Source: CAILZL01 sp049840395
GTDB lineage: Bacteria; Pseudomonadota; Gammaproteobacteria; Steroidobacterales; Steroidobacteraceae
Length of the DNA stretch: 64,000 nt
Direction: 5' to 3'
NCBI GenBank assembly: GCA_049840395.1
Contig: JASGLD010000002.1
Coordinates: 248,001 to 312,000, forward strand
Part shown: positions 25,341 through 34,760 of the stretch, piece by piece
Position numbering within the stretch: the stretch's first letter is position 1
Layout of the letters: each line of letters opens with the position of its first letter
Notes under the pieces: model-generated
Told to the model about the DNA's origin: nothing
The model's input: the letters and a program-made list of their open reading frames with translations, nothing else
The model's database searches: none
Made by a program: the position numbers and the translations under genes

Positions 25341-26240
25341 ATGACGTACGATTTTTCATTCTGGCTGATGTTGTTGACTGTCGTGTCGGGCCTGGTCTGG
25401 GGGGCGGATACGCTGTTGTTCAAGAACGCACGGATGCAGAAAAAGGCGCAAAGTGTGGATGCAAGTCAGGTTGAGGGAGAGAGCGAAAAATCTGATTCGC
25501 CTTACAAAGCTGCGGCAAAAGTGGCGTCTTATGCCGTATTGCAGGCCGACGTCACCAAACTTCACGACCGTGCAGCGGCTTCTCGCGAACCGCTCCTTGT
25601 CGAATACGCGCGTTCGTTCTTCCCGGTGTTGGCGCTAGTGTTGGTAGTGCGTTCTTTCATCTTCGAACCCTTTCGCATTCCCTCGGAATCGATGATGCCC
25701 ACCTTGCTGGCCGGCGATTTTATTTTTGTCAGTAAGTTTTCATACGACCTGCGCCTGCCCGTGTTCAATGTCAAATTGCTGGAAACGGGCAATCCCCAGC
25801 GTGGCGATGTGGTGGTATTCAAGCTGCCTTCCGATCCATCCGTGAATTACATCAAGCGTTTGGTGGGTTTGCCCGGCGATCACATCGTAGTGCTCAACGA
25901 TCGCGTTTTTATCAACGATAAGCCGCTGGAAACGGTCATGGGCGGTTTGTACAACGAACTTGGTTATCTCAATGCACAGCTTGCCGAAGAAACGCTGGGC
26001 GAGGTGAAGCATCAGGTGATGTACCTGTCCGACAGCTTCCCGACCAACTTCGATGGCGTCGTGCCGGCCGGTCACTACTACTTCATGGGCGACAATCGCG
26101 ACAACAGTCAGGACAGTCGCTTTCCTCAAGTGGGTTATGTGCCTGAAGCGAACCTGGTCGGACGCGCCAAGTTGATCTGGTTTCATTGGAAGTTTTCCGA
26201 ATTGCCCATCTTGAGTCGTATCGGTACTCGCATTCACTAA
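25341..26240 (+). CDS. lepB: Signal peptidase I (LepB)
   Basis: 299-aa inner-membrane protease that cleaves Sec and Tat signal peptides. Two membrane segments (FWLMLLTVVSGLVWGADTLL and FPVLALVLVVRSFIF) flank a cytoplasmic loop. The catalytic Ser117 lies in PSESMMPTLLAGDFIFV and Lys172 in VNYIKRLVGLPGD. Box E is GDNRDNSQDSRFPQVGYV. AGGA lies ten bases before ATG 25341; GTG 25338 and TTG 25332 are also in frame. Confidence 0.96.
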   Translation: MTYDFSFWLMLLTVVSGLVWGADTLLFKNARMQKKAQSVDASQVEGESEKSDSPYKAAAKVASYAVLQADVTKLHDRAAASREPLLVEYARSFFPVLALVLVVRSFIFEPFRIPSESMMPTLLAGDFIFVSKFSYDLRLPVFNVKLLETGNPQRGDVVVFKLPSDPSVNYIKRLVGLPGDHIVVLNDRVFINDKPLETVMGGLYNELGYLNAQLAEETLGEVKHQVMYLSDSFPTNFDGVVPAGHYYFMGDNRDNSQDSRFPQVGYVPEANLVGRAKLIWFHWKFSELPILSRIGTRIH

Positions 26241-26323
26241 GTCATTCGAGTTCGTGTGGCACAAGTATTGATCGAACAATGATTGACCGAACAATGGCAG
26301 AGCGAATAACAACAGGAGCTGTG

Positions 26324-26701
26324 ATGAACCCTATCAAGACGCGTAAGCAGCAGCGTGGCGCCACGGCGTTGGGCATGTTGATCATTCTCAGTATTCTCGG
26401 TCTGGGATTGTATGGCGCGATTCGTCTGGTGCCGGTCTATCTCGAATACTTCGAAGTGGTGCGCGCCATGGAGGGACTGGCCAAGGAAAGTCCGGCGTCA
26501 GATACCAGCCCCGACAAGTTGCGTACCGGCCTAAACCGGCGCTGGAATATTGAGGACATCAAGGGAGTGGACTACAAGGACATCGGTGTCCGTAAGTCCG
26601 GCTCCGGTTATGAAATGACCGCCGACTATCGCGTCGAAGTGCCTTTCATGGGTAATGTATCGCTGGTGATCGACTTCTACAAAGTCGTGAACGTCGAGTG
26701 A
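26324..26701 (+). CDS. DUF4845 single-pass membrane protein
   Basis: 125 aa. It starts with a basic stretch (NPIKTRKQQRGATALGM) and one hydrophobic helix (LIILSILGLGLYGAIRLVPV), then a soluble domain ending VPFMGNVSLVIDFYKVVNVE. The N-terminal RGATALGML looks pilin-like. The gene lies between lepB and rnc, its usual place in gammaproteobacteria. The start at 26324 has AGGAG nearby. Function unknown. Confidence 0.85.
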   Translation: MNPIKTRKQQRGATALGMLIILSILGLGLYGAIRLVPVYLEYFEVVRAMEGLAKESPASDTSPDKLRTGLNRRWNIEDIKGVDYKDIGVRKSGSGYEMTADYRVEVPFMGNVSLVIDFYKVVNVE

Positions 26702-26738
26702 AGTTTTATTACGGGTTTTTTATTGTGAAGGTGTGGGC

Positions 26739-27425
26739 GTGAAAACGCTGGCGCAGTGGTTGCAAGATGTGTTCGGTTATCAATGCCGTGATCTGGCATT
26801 GTTCGAGGCGGCATTGACTCATCGCAGTGCCGGCAGTCCGCACAACGAACGCTTGGAATACTTGGGAGATGCGGTACTCAATTGCGTTTCCGCCAGCATG
26901 CTGTATCGCACCTTTAGCGCTGCGCCCGAAGGCGAGTTGTCGCGCTATCGCGCTACGTTGGTCAGCGGCGAATCGCTGGCGAACATTGCCTTGCAGTACA
27001 ACATCGGTGAGCGGCTGCGACTGGGTGCAGGCGAATTGAAGTCGGGTGGCTTCAGTCGCAAATCCATTCTGGCCGATACGCTGGAAGCCCTGCTGGGGGC
27101 TATTTATCTCGATGGTGGCTTTGCAGCTGCGGCGATGGTCATCGAGCGCATGTTTGCCGAACGTTTGACGCAATTGCCCAGTGCGGCGCAACTTAAAGAT
27201 CCTAAAACCCGCTTGCAGGAAGCGCTGCAGTCGCGTGCGGTACCCTTGCCCGAGTACACAGTGGAGACCATCACCGGTGAACCGCATGCGCAGCACTTTA
27301 AAGTGCGTTGCGAGATTCCCAGCCTGGCACTGCGTGCCATGGGCGAGGGCGGTAGTCGGCGCATTGCCGAACAAGCGGCGGCCCAACATATTTTTGAGCA
27401 GTTGACGCAACACTGGGCCAAGTAG
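26739..27425 (+). CDS. rnc: Ribonuclease III
   Basis: 228 aa. It cleaves double-stranded RNA in rRNA and mRNA maturation. The catalytic signature ERLEYLGDAVLNCV is near residue 38, the second acidic site is in ADTLEALLGAIYLDGG, and the C-terminal dsRNA-binding domain starts DPKTRLQEALQ and ends with GEGGSRRIAEQAAAQ. GTG 26739 has GAAGG seven bases upstream; GTG 26733 is in frame but too close. It precedes era, the common rnc-era order. Confidence 0.96.
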   Translation: MKTLAQWLQDVFGYQCRDLALFEAALTHRSAGSPHNERLEYLGDAVLNCVSASMLYRTFSAAPEGELSRYRATLVSGESLANIALQYNIGERLRLGAGELKSGGFSRKSILADTLEALLGAIYLDGGFAAAAMVIERMFAERLTQLPSAAQLKDPKTRLQEALQSRAVPLPEYTVETITGEPHAQHFKVRCEIPSLALRAMGEGGSRRIAEQAAAQHIFEQLTQHWAK

Positions 27426-27487
27426 GCTGCTTGACGTTGCGGTAGTTGCGGGTTCTTCAATCCTTATTTGCTATTCAATAGGTCGTA

Positions 27488-28489
27488 ATGAATTCTTCCG
27501 TGTCCAATGCCAGTGATGATCCGCACGATGATGTGGTGATTGCCGAATCGGAAGATTCGCAGCCCGCCGAGGGCGAGCATGAGATGCAGGGAGATGAAAA
27601 CTATCGTTGCGGCTTTGCGGCCATCGTTGGCCGGCCCAATGTAGGCAAATCCACTTTGTTGAACGCCTTGCTCAAACGCAAGGTCGCCATCGTCTCGCCT
27701 AAACCGCAGACCACACGGCATCGAATTCTGGGCATCCTCACCGCCAACGAAGCACAGATCGTATTTGTCGACACGCCCGGTATTCACGTCACCGAACGGC
27801 GCATGATGAACAAGTATATGAATCGGTCGGCGCTGGCCTCACTGGCAGATGCCGATGTGGACTTGTTCCTGGTAGAAGCCTTGAAATGGACCGATGAAGA
27901 TCAGCATGTGTTGAACAACCTCAAGCAAAGCGGCCGACCCATCGTGCTGTTGGTGAGTAAGGTCGACAAGGTGCAGCCCAAGGAAAGGCTGATGCCCTTC
28001 CTCGCTGAAATCAGCCGCAAGGCTGACTTTGTGGAAGTGGTGCCCATCTCCGGGCTCAAGCGTATCAATCTCGATCACTTGCCCAAGCTGATTGCCAAGC
28101 ACCTGCCGCTGTCGCCGCCGCACTTCCCCGAAGAACAGGTGACCGATCGCAGTGATCGTTTCCAGACCGCCGAAATCATTCGCGAGAAATTGATCTGGCG
28201 TCTGCGCGATGAATTGCCGTACGGTCTTACGGTAGAAATCGAACGTTTTGAGTTCGACGAAGAAAGCGGCAAGCTGGTAATCAATGCCGTGATCTGGGTG
28301 GAACGCACCGGTCAGAAGGCCATTGTCATTGGTGAGAAAGGCGAGGGCTTGAAGAAAGTCGGTACCGCCGCGCGCCTGGAACTACAGAAACTGCTCGAAA
28401 CACCGGTGCATCTGGAGCTATGGGTGAAGGTGAAGGAAAACTGGTCGGATAGCGCTGCCGCACTCCGGCAATTCGGCTACGAGGAGTAG
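27488..28489 (+). CDS. era: GTPase Era
   Basis: 333-aa 16S rRNA-binding GTPase needed for 30S assembly. The G-motifs GRPNVGKSTLLNALL, DTPGIH and SKVDK are intact, and a C-terminal KH domain is present (IVIGEKGEGLKKVGTAARLEL). The first 32 residues form an acidic extension (NASDDPHDDVVIAESEDSQP) absent from E. coli Era. An internal ATG at 27584 would give a 301-aa protein like E. coli's, so the true start is uncertain. Confidence 0.95.
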   Translation: MNSSVSNASDDPHDDVVIAESEDSQPAEGEHEMQGDENYRCGFAAIVGRPNVGKSTLLNALLKRKVAIVSPKPQTTRHRILGILTANEAQIVFVDTPGIHVTERRMMNKYMNRSALASLADADVDLFLVEALKWTDEDQHVLNNLKQSGRPIVLLVSKVDKVQPKERLMPFLAEISRKADFVEVVPISGLKRINLDHLPKLIAKHLPLSPPHFPEEQVTDRSDRFQTAEIIREKLIWRLRDELPYGLTVEIERFEFDEESGKLVINAVIWVERTGQKAIVIGEKGEGLKKVGTAARLELQKLLETPVHLELWVKVKENWSDSAAALRQFGYEE

Positions 28490-28498
28490 CCATCGCGT

Positions 28499-29242
28499 AT
28501 GAGCGGCGGCACTACCCAGCGTATCCAGTTGCAGCCGGCTTATGTGTTGCATCATCGGCCTTATCGCGACACCAGTCGCATCGTCGATTTGTTCACGCGT
28601 GATCATGGTCGCCTGACGGTATTTGCACGCGGCGTACGCGGCAGTAAGTCCGGTTGGTCGGCGGCGTTGCAAGCCTTTCAACCGATTCTGGTGTCATGGT
28701 CGGGTAAGGGTGAGGCGGGGCAGCTCAATGCCGCGGAGTTGGTGGGCGAACCGCAGGCATTGCCGGCTTCACGACTATTGAGTGGCTTCTATCTCAATGA
28801 ATTATTGCTCAAGCTGTTGCATCTGCATGACCCGCAGAGCGAAATCTTCGATCTATACAACGCCACGCTACAAAGCTTGAAGAGCGAAGCCGACGAATTG
28901 TTGGCCTTGCGGCTGTTTGAGAAACGCCTGTTGCAAGCACTGGGTTTCGGTTTGTTGCTGGATCGCGAAGCGGAGAGCGGCGCACTGATCGAGTCGCAGC
29001 GTTGTTATCGTTATGTATTGGAATTGGGACCCTTGCCGGTTGCTGCGGGTGCCGATGCATCGAAGGGCGTGTACTCAGGCGCGACGTTATTGGCATTGGC
29101 CGCAGAGATACTGGCGGATGCTCAACAGAAAACCGAAGTGCGTCATCTGTTACGCAGTGTGCTGGACCATGTGTTGGATGGGCGTCGCCTGCAAAGCCGT
29201 GAAATACTTGGCAGCCTGCGGCAATTGCAAACCCGGTCGTGA
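28499..29242 (+). CDS. recO: DNA repair protein RecO
   Basis: 247 aa. RecO loads RecA onto SSB-coated single strands. The N-terminal OB fold reads PAYVLHHRPYRDTSRIVDLF and FARGVRGSKSGWSAALQAF; the helical domain contains LSGFYLNELLLKLL and ALRLFEKRLLQALGF. GAGGAG precedes ATG 28499. It lies between era and pdxJ. Confidence 0.93.
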   Translation: MSGGTTQRIQLQPAYVLHHRPYRDTSRIVDLFTRDHGRLTVFARGVRGSKSGWSAALQAFQPILVSWSGKGEAGQLNAAELVGEPQALPASRLLSGFYLNELLLKLLHLHDPQSEIFDLYNATLQSLKSEADELLALRLFEKRLLQALGFGLLLDREAESGALIESQRCYRYVLELGPLPVAAGADASKGVYSGATLLALAAEILADAQQKTEVRHLLRSVLDHVLDGRRLQSREILGSLRQLQTRS

Positions 29243-29264
29243 ATCAACCGACCAAAGTAAAGAC

Positions 29265-30020
29265 ATGAAAAATCATCATTCGAACGGCTCTTCCATTCAA
29301 TTAGGCGTGAATGTGGATCATGTGGCCACCCTGCGGCAGGCGCGTGGCACACACTATCCCGATCCGCTGCAAGCTGCCTTGCTAGCCGAACAACATGGCG
29401 CCGATAGCATCACCATTCACCTGCGTGAAGATCGTCGTCATATTCAAGATCATGATGTGCGTGTCATGCGTGAGGCGTTGCGCACCCGTATGAATTTTGA
29501 AATGGCTTGCACCGACGAGATGCTGGCGTTTGCTGAAATCATCAAGCCTCAAGATGTTTGCCTGGTGCCGGAAAAACGCGCTGAGTTAACCACCGAAGGC
29601 GGATTGAATGTATTGGGTAACTTCACTGCTATTCAGGCTGCGGTGCAACGTCTGACTCAAGCCGGTATTCGCGTGTCCATATTTATCGATCCCGAGCCGA
29701 CGCAACTTGATGCTGCCAAACGCTTGGGTGCACCGGTGGTGGAGTTGCATACTGGCGCCTACGCAGAGGCATCGGGCCAGGAACAGCTGCATGAGTTACA
29801 ACGCGTGCATGTCGCCGCTCGCCATGCTCATGAACTTGGGCTGATCGTCAATGCAGGACATGGTCTGCACTATGAGAATGTGCAGGCGATTGCTGCTCAT
29901 CCGAATATCGTTGAGTTGAATATCGGTCACGCCATCGTGGCGCGTGCCGTATTCGATGGCTTGCCGACTGCGGTGAGTTTGATGAAGCGTCTCATGCTGG
30001 AAGCACGGAGCGGTGTGTGA
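29265..30020 (+). CDS. pdxJ: Pyridoxine 5'-phosphate synthase
   Basis: 251 aa. PdxJ condenses 3-amino-acetone phosphate with deoxyxylulose 5-phosphate to make pyridoxine phosphate. Family segments are LGVNVDHVATLRQARGTHYP, ITIHLREDRRHIQDHDV, CLVPEKRAELTTEGGL and VNAGHGLHYENV. ATG 29265 is chosen; the open frame extends back into recO but lacks family sequence there. Its stop overlaps the acpS start (GTGA), as in E. coli pdxJ-acpS. Confidence 0.97.
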   Translation: MKNHHSNGSSIQLGVNVDHVATLRQARGTHYPDPLQAALLAEQHGADSITIHLREDRRHIQDHDVRVMREALRTRMNFEMACTDEMLAFAEIIKPQDVCLVPEKRAELTTEGGLNVLGNFTAIQAAVQRLTQAGIRVSIFIDPEPTQLDAAKRLGAPVVELHTGAYAEASGQEQLHELQRVHVAARHAHELGLIVNAGHGLHYENVQAIAAHPNIVELNIGHAIVARAVFDGLPTAVSLMKRLMLEARSGV

Positions 30021-30403
30021 TTCACGGTATCGGCACCGACATCGTCAAGCTCGCAAGATTTGAGAGCATGTACCAGCGCCATGGTGAGCGGCTGGTGAAG
30101 CACTTGTTGTTGCCGGCCGAACTTGAACTGTTTGCAACCAGCAAAAGCCCGGCGCGTTTTCTTGCCAAGCATTGGGCCGCCAAAGAAGCGGTGGTGAAGG
30201 CATTGGGCACCGGCTTTGCCGGTGGCATCTGGATACGCGATGTCGGCTATCTGTCGAATAAAGCCGGCAAGCCGGAAATCATCTGGTCGGAGCAGGGCAG
30301 GGAAGTCTGTCGGGAATTGCACGTCGGTGAAGGGCATCTCACCTTGTCGGACGAAGAGGGTTTGATCGTCGCGATGGTCGTGTTGATGAAGGCGGCGACT
30401 TAA
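30017..30403 (+). CDS. acpS: Holo-[acyl-carrier-protein] synthase
   Basis: 128 aa. It transfers phosphopantetheine from CoA to acyl carrier protein. The metal-binding signature GIGTDIVKLARFE is at the N-terminus, and FLAKHWAAKEAVVKALGTG carries the conserved WAxKEAxxKAxGTG. The start is GTG 30017, overlapping pdxJ by four bases. Confidence 0.96.
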   Translation: MIHGIGTDIVKLARFESMYQRHGERLVKHLLLPAELELFATSKSPARFLAKHWAAKEAVVKALGTGFAGGIWIRDVGYLSNKAGKPEIIWSEQGREVCRELHVGEGHLTLSDEEGLIVAMVVLMKAAT

Positions 30404-30410
30404 GTTTATA

Positions 30411-30504
30411 AGCTGCCCCCACCCAACCCTCCCCCGCAAGCGAGGGAGGGAGTTAGGACAATCCTTCACCTCCCCGCTAGCGGGGAGGACATAAGAGAGC
30501 AGCT
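30411..30504. repeat. GC-rich composite repeat (two hairpins)
   Basis: 94 bp with outer AGCTG/CAGCT arms and a GCCCCCACCC left end. It contains hairpins CCCTCCCCCGCA/AGCGAGGGAGGG (30427-30450) and CCTCCCCGCT/AGCGGGGAGG (30469-30488). It lies between convergent acpS and the SnoaL-like gene, so it may serve as a bidirectional terminator. Same family as the repeats at 439, 4878 and 12088. Confidence 0.85.
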
Positions 30505-30505
30505 A

Positions 30506-31243
30506 TCAATACGAATCTTTCGGATCGAAAGTCTGATATGGCTTGGGCAGTTTCGGATAATTTGCGGGAGTCTGGCTGACGCCGTCATAGCGCCACAACG
30601 GTATGCTCTTGCCATCGCTGGTGGGAATCATCACCGGTGGCGCAGTGCTGGCTTTGGCGGCGGCTGCGCGTTCTTTGGCGCCCTGCGTCAACGATTTATC
30701 GCTGGCTGTGCCGATGACCGGGTACAGCTGTATGTGCCATATCTTCCAGCGACCGTTTTGATTGATGAAGTCAACGGCATAACGGGAATACACCACATTG
30801 CCGGGTATATCGCCGCTGCCGATATCGGGTCCATAAGAATCCCACACACCGCGAGCCGTTTTCAGATCGCCAGCCACTTCGATGAAGGGCGATGAATTGG
30901 CATGGATATGCATGATGCCGGGCGTGCTCTTACCGGCGGCGCGTTTCGCCATACGATCTTCGTAACCTTTGCGAATCGCAGCGCCGCCTACCAGGGGTGA
31001 CGGGACATTGATATGTACGTCGGGCATATCCAGCGCGATGTATTCCATCAGATCGTCGAATTGTTCGTTCCAGTTGTCCTGCGCATAGCGTGTCATCAGG
31101 TTTTGAACCTCATGAATCGCGAGCAGACGTTGCACATCCTTATCCGGCGATGCGCTGGCTGCAGTGGCTGTATTGCTCAACAGGCCCAGTGTGCTTGCGC
31201 TGACGATAAGGCCGCCGAGCAGGCGGCGTTTTAATGCTTGCAT
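30506..31243 (-). CDS. Secreted SnoaL/NTF2-like protein, paralogue 1
   Basis: 245 aa with a signal peptide (RRLLGGLIVSASTLGLLSNT, cleavage near TATAA). The SnoaL-like alpha+beta-barrel part shows VQNLMTRYAQDNWNEQFDDL, MHIHANSSPFIEVAGDLKTA, and RYAVDFINQNGRWKIWHIQL. Relatives include cyclases, dehydratases and non-catalytic binding proteins, so activity cannot be assigned. It ends YQTFDPKDSY, matching the neighbour's YYTFDPKHSY. The two are leftward tandem paralogues divergent from a TonB receptor gene, which suggests a shared catabolic or uptake theme. Confidence 0.82.
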   Translation of the reverse strand: MQALKRRLLGGLIVSASTLGLLSNTATAASASPDKDVQRLLAIHEVQNLMTRYAQDNWNEQFDDLMEYIALDMPDVHINVPSPLVGGAAIRKGYEDRMAKRAAGKSTPGIMHIHANSSPFIEVAGDLKTARGVWDSYGPDIGSGDIPGNVVYSRYAVDFINQNGRWKIWHIQLYPVIGTASDKSLTQGAKERAAAAKASTAPPVMIPTSDGKSIPLWRYDGVSQTPANYPKLPKPYQTFDPKDSY

Positions 31244-31310
31244 GATGAATCCCCGTGACTGTGTTTTATGACTAAGAAATCAGACGAGCAGAAAAAAGAT
31301 ATTGTATCGA

Positions 31311-32036
31311 TCAATAGGAATGTTTTGGATCGAAAGTATAGTAAGGCTCCGGTACTTCGATGGGCCGTCGCTTGGTTTTGCCATCATAACCGGCTGGCGG
31401 TGCTGTGGCAGTGCCTGCAGACTGGATGTTTACCCCTTTTACAGCTTGCTCGCGGGCGTACTGCGTCCAGCTGCGATCATACGGTGTAAGAAATTCGCGA
31501 TAGGTCTGCATATGCCAGATCTTCCATTCGCCATCTTCCTTGATGAAGTCGATGCCGTACTTCAGCCACAGCCATTCGCCCACGTCCTTGCTGTTGTTGA
31601 TGTTGGGGCCGAACGAATCCCACATGCCGCGCGCCGTCTTGCCGTCGCCGGCGAATACGATCACCGGCGTTGCCATGGAGTGAATGTGCAAGGCGCCTTG
31701 ATCGACATGCTCGCCTTCGGCGTTGGCGGCCTGTCGCTCGATCATCTTGATGACTTCTTCAGTGTTGTTAGCGCCCACCGGTGTACGCCAAGTCGTGCCG
31801 GGTGTTTTCAAAGCATAAATTTTCTTTAATTCGCCCAGCTGACCGTTGACGTTGTACAGCGAGTAATAGCCCATCAGATTTTGTACAGCGAGCACATCGG
31901 CTGCGCTGGGCTTGAACCAATTCTTGCTATCGACTTTTGCGCTTTGTCCTACAGCTGTATTGCTTGTCAGTGCAAGTAACATGAGTGTGCAGCTCATGTA
32001 TGCAACAGCACTTAGTTTTTTTGTTGTCACGATCAA
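31311..32036 (-). CDS. Secreted SnoaL/NTF2-like protein, paralogue 2
   Basis: 241 aa with a signal peptide (AVAYMSCTLMLLALTSNTAV). It parallels its neighbour throughout: VQNLMGYYSLYNVNGQLGEL, LHIHSMATPVIVFAGDGKTA, KYGIDFIKEDGEWKIWHMQT and the ending YYTFDPKHSY. The shared RGxWDSxGP and WKIWHxQ segments define this pair. No catalytic residues can be named with confidence. It is transcribed away from the TonB receptor, with 163 bp between the two starts. Confidence 0.82.
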   Translation of the reverse strand: MIVTTKKLSAVAYMSCTLMLLALTSNTAVGQSAKVDSKNWFKPSAADVLAVQNLMGYYSLYNVNGQLGELKKIYALKTPGTTWRTPVGANNTEEVIKMIERQAANAEGEHVDQGALHIHSMATPVIVFAGDGKTARGMWDSFGPNINNSKDVGEWLWLKYGIDFIKEDGEWKIWHMQTYREFLTPYDRSWTQYAREQAVKGVNIQSAGTATAPPAGYDGKTKRRPIEVPEPYYTFDPKHSY

Positions 32037-32199
32037 TCACCCCTGATTGCTATTGTCTATTCTTTACGATTATTACCTTTACAAAGAATTGACGCAAACA
32101 AATATTCCCTGATAGGTTAATTAAATGCGCGGGGGATCAGCTGTCAATGCTGACGCAGTCGCATGCTCGAACAACAAACAGGCTAGAGGAGCTCAGCTG

Positions 32200-34695
32200 A
32201 TGGCATTGCGCAAGATTGTATGTTCAGGGGTTTTATTGACCTCCGTTGTATCGACTGCCGCATGGGCGCAGAACACGGCCGTGGACAGCGGTGCGTTGGA
32301 AGAAGTCATCGTCACTGCTGAAAAACGCGCCAAGGATCTGCAGAATACTTCGATCTCGATTCAAGCCATCTCCGGCGAACAGCTGCAGAAGGAAGGCAAG
32401 AAGCGCATCGACGACATCATGGACGGCGTGGTGGGCGTCCAGGCGCAGGGCAGCCAGGTCGGCACTACCTTCTACATGCGCGGTGTGAGCGGTGTTGCAG
32501 TACCGCTGGGCGCCGGTACCAACGAACCTGCTGTCGCAGTATTGGTCGATGGTGTGTATCAATCGCGTTCTGAAACCGTGCGCGGCGGTACGCTGGATGT
32601 GTCGCAGGTTGAAGTGATGCGCGGCACGCAGAGCACCACGCTGGGTGCAAGTTCATTAGCCGGTGCTGTCAGCCTGGTTTCCAATCAACCTGTCTTCGAA
32701 TATCAGGGCAGCGGCTCGCTGACCGTGGGTAATTTTCATACGCTGGGCACCGAAGCCGTGCTCAATGTTCCGCTCACCGATAACCAAGCGCTACGTATTG
32801 CTTATGGCAGTACCAAAGCCAACGGATATCTGAGCAGCGGCGCCGGCGAATCAGATTTGACCAATGCGCGCGTCAAATATCGCTGGCAAGCCACCGATAA
32901 TTTGAACATGGTGTTGACCGCCTCGCATCAGATCATCGGCGGCAACGGCGTGTCCGATATGACTCTGCTGTATAGCGGCCATTGGGTGGCCTATAACGCT
33001 GCCGACGATGCGGCGGGCAAGTATGGTGGTGCGCCTTATGCCACTACCAATTGCGCGAATGCCAGCGGTACGGGGCGATTGGTGATGGGCTGCCCTCCCA
33101 TCTACGCTCGTGTACCCGATGGCATTAATTATTACGATCGCAAAGATCCATGGGATGATGGCTATCCTGCCGATGCCTGGCCAAACAATCCCTATCGCCA
33201 TTCCATCATTGACGATTTCAATTTCGATCTGGATTGGGATTTGGGTTTTGCAACCTTGTCGGTTACTCCGTCCTATGAAAAAGCCAGTTTCAATTCTGTG
33301 GAAGCCCCACGCGGTACAAACTATCGTTCGCAGTTCCTGAAGCAATATTCTCGGCAGATTGATACGCGGCTTGCCTCATCGCCGGATTCGCCTTTTGAAT
33401 GGCTGGTGGGTGTGTATTACTACAATACCTCGCAACCCAACCAGACCCGCACCACGGCGTTCCCTGGCAATCAAGTTACAACGCCGACCAGCGTGACTTA
33501 CTGCAATCCAGCTCAGACCAACTATTGCTATGCATGGAGCAAAGTGGAAGAGGCCACCACTACCACCAAGTCTGTTTATGCCAATGCCAGCTATCCAATT
33601 CTCGATACGTTGCGTGCGATTGGCGGTGTGCGTTACAGCAACGACAAGAAGACTCTGCAAAGCTGGAGTTCGGTGCGAGGAGATATCAATGGACCGACCA
33701 CGCCATTCACGACTTTATCCGGTGGCGAGTTCACTTGGTCGGATACCACTTATCGCGTGGGTGCTGAATACGATCTGCGACCGAAGAGCATGGCGTATGT
33801 GGCGTATGCCACCGGTTATCAACCCGGTGTATTGAGCGGCACGCCGCCAGCCGGCGCTTCCAAGGCGCAGGAACTGGAACAATGGACGCTGGGCATCAAG
33901 AACCGCTTCTTCGACGATCGCCTGCAAGTCAACATCGAAGGTTTCAATTCCACTTATCACAACCGTGCGTTGCAAGGTTCCGTAAATTGGCTGGAGACCA
34001 ATGGTACCCCTGTCACTACCTGCACCGTGCCTACGGGTGCTCCGTACTGCTATACAGCGACAGCTTTCTCGTTGGGTACGGCAGCTTCCGGTTTGACCGT
34101 GCCTGATCTGACATCGCGAGGCGCAGATCTCGATGTGAACTATCTGCCCACCAGTAACGATCGCATCGACTTTGCGCTGGAGTACCTGTCGTCAGTACAA
34201 AGTGCACCGACTACCAACACCTTCCCTAACGGCGTGCAGGCATCGGATTTGCAAAATGCTGCTTATGGCACGCCACTGTCGGCGGGTCAGGCTGCCTACG
34301 TGGCGGATAGGGTCAACGCAGGTTTTGCCGCATACGATGGCACGACCATGATGAACTCGCCGAAGTGGACGGCAAACTTCACTTATGCACATACCTTCGG
34401 CTTGCCCGGCGGTAGTTCATTGGTGCCCAAGGTGAATGCCGTTTACAAATCGCGTTACTACAGCGCCAGCGGCGCCAACACGATTGCCTCACGGCCACTA
34501 TCCGATCAGCCTGCCTTTAAGATGTACAACGCTTACCTGAGCTGGCAATCCAACGATGGCAAGTTCTCGGTCAACGGCTATGTGAAGAATATCGAGAACA
34601 AGGCGATCCTGACCAACTACAACGCCACGGGCATTGCCTACGTTACGCTGGGTGCGCCAAGAACCTTCGGTGTGACTTTCTCGGCTAATTTGTAA
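32200..34695 (+). CDS. TonB-dependent outer-membrane receptor
   Basis: 831 aa. A signal peptide (KIVCSGVLLTSVVSTAAWA) is followed by a TonB-box-like ALEEVIVTAEKRAKDLQNTS and the plug domain (RIDDIMDGVVGVQAQGSQVG, VEVMRGTQSTTLGASSLAG). The long beta-barrel ends in GAPRTFGVTFSANL with the usual terminal aromatic-rich strand. GAGGAG lies upstream of ATG 32200; an ATG at 32125 is in frame but lacks this site. No TonB, ExbB or Fur site is nearby, and the neighbours are SnoaL-like, DUF6152 and lipoprotein genes rather than siderophore genes, so an organic substrate is more likely than iron. Ligand unknown. Confidence 0.93.
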   Translation: MALRKIVCSGVLLTSVVSTAAWAQNTAVDSGALEEVIVTAEKRAKDLQNTSISIQAISGEQLQKEGKKRIDDIMDGVVGVQAQGSQVGTTFYMRGVSGVAVPLGAGTNEPAVAVLVDGVYQSRSETVRGGTLDVSQVEVMRGTQSTTLGASSLAGAVSLVSNQPVFEYQGSGSLTVGNFHTLGTEAVLNVPLTDNQALRIAYGSTKANGYLSSGAGESDLTNARVKYRWQATDNLNMVLTASHQIIGGNGVSDMTLLYSGHWVAYNAADDAAGKYGGAPYATTNCANASGTGRLVMGCPPIYARVPDGINYYDRKDPWDDGYPADAWPNNPYRHSIIDDFNFDLDWDLGFATLSVTPSYEKASFNSVEAPRGTNYRSQFLKQYSRQIDTRLASSPDSPFEWLVGVYYYNTSQPNQTRTTAFPGNQVTTPTSVTYCNPAQTNYCYAWSKVEEATTTTKSVYANASYPILDTLRAIGGVRYSNDKKTLQSWSSVRGDINGPTTPFTTLSGGEFTWSDTTYRVGAEYDLRPKSMAYVAYATGYQPGVLSGTPPAGASKAQELEQWTLGIKNRFFDDRLQVNIEGFNSTYHNRALQGSVNWLETNGTPVTTCTVPTGAPYCYTATAFSLGTAASGLTVPDLTSRGADLDVNYLPTSNDRIDFALEYLSSVQSAPTTNTFPNGVQASDLQNAAYGTPLSAGQAAYVADRVNAGFAAYDGTTMMNSPKWTANFTYAHTFGLPGGSSLVPKVNAVYKSRYYSASGANTIASRPLSDQPAFKMYNAYLSWQSNDGKFSVNGYVKNIENKAILTNYNATGIAYVTLGAPRTFGVTFSANL

Positions 34696-34760
34696 TGTGC
34701 AGGTCTGTGGCGGCGGTGTCGCCGCCACAGACGCATGTAATAAGTGATGATGGAGTTTTT

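Noticed and set aside
29013..29264. Longer PdxJ reading into recO
   Set aside because: The extension overlaps recO and lacks PdxJ sequence; ATG 29265 gives the family length.
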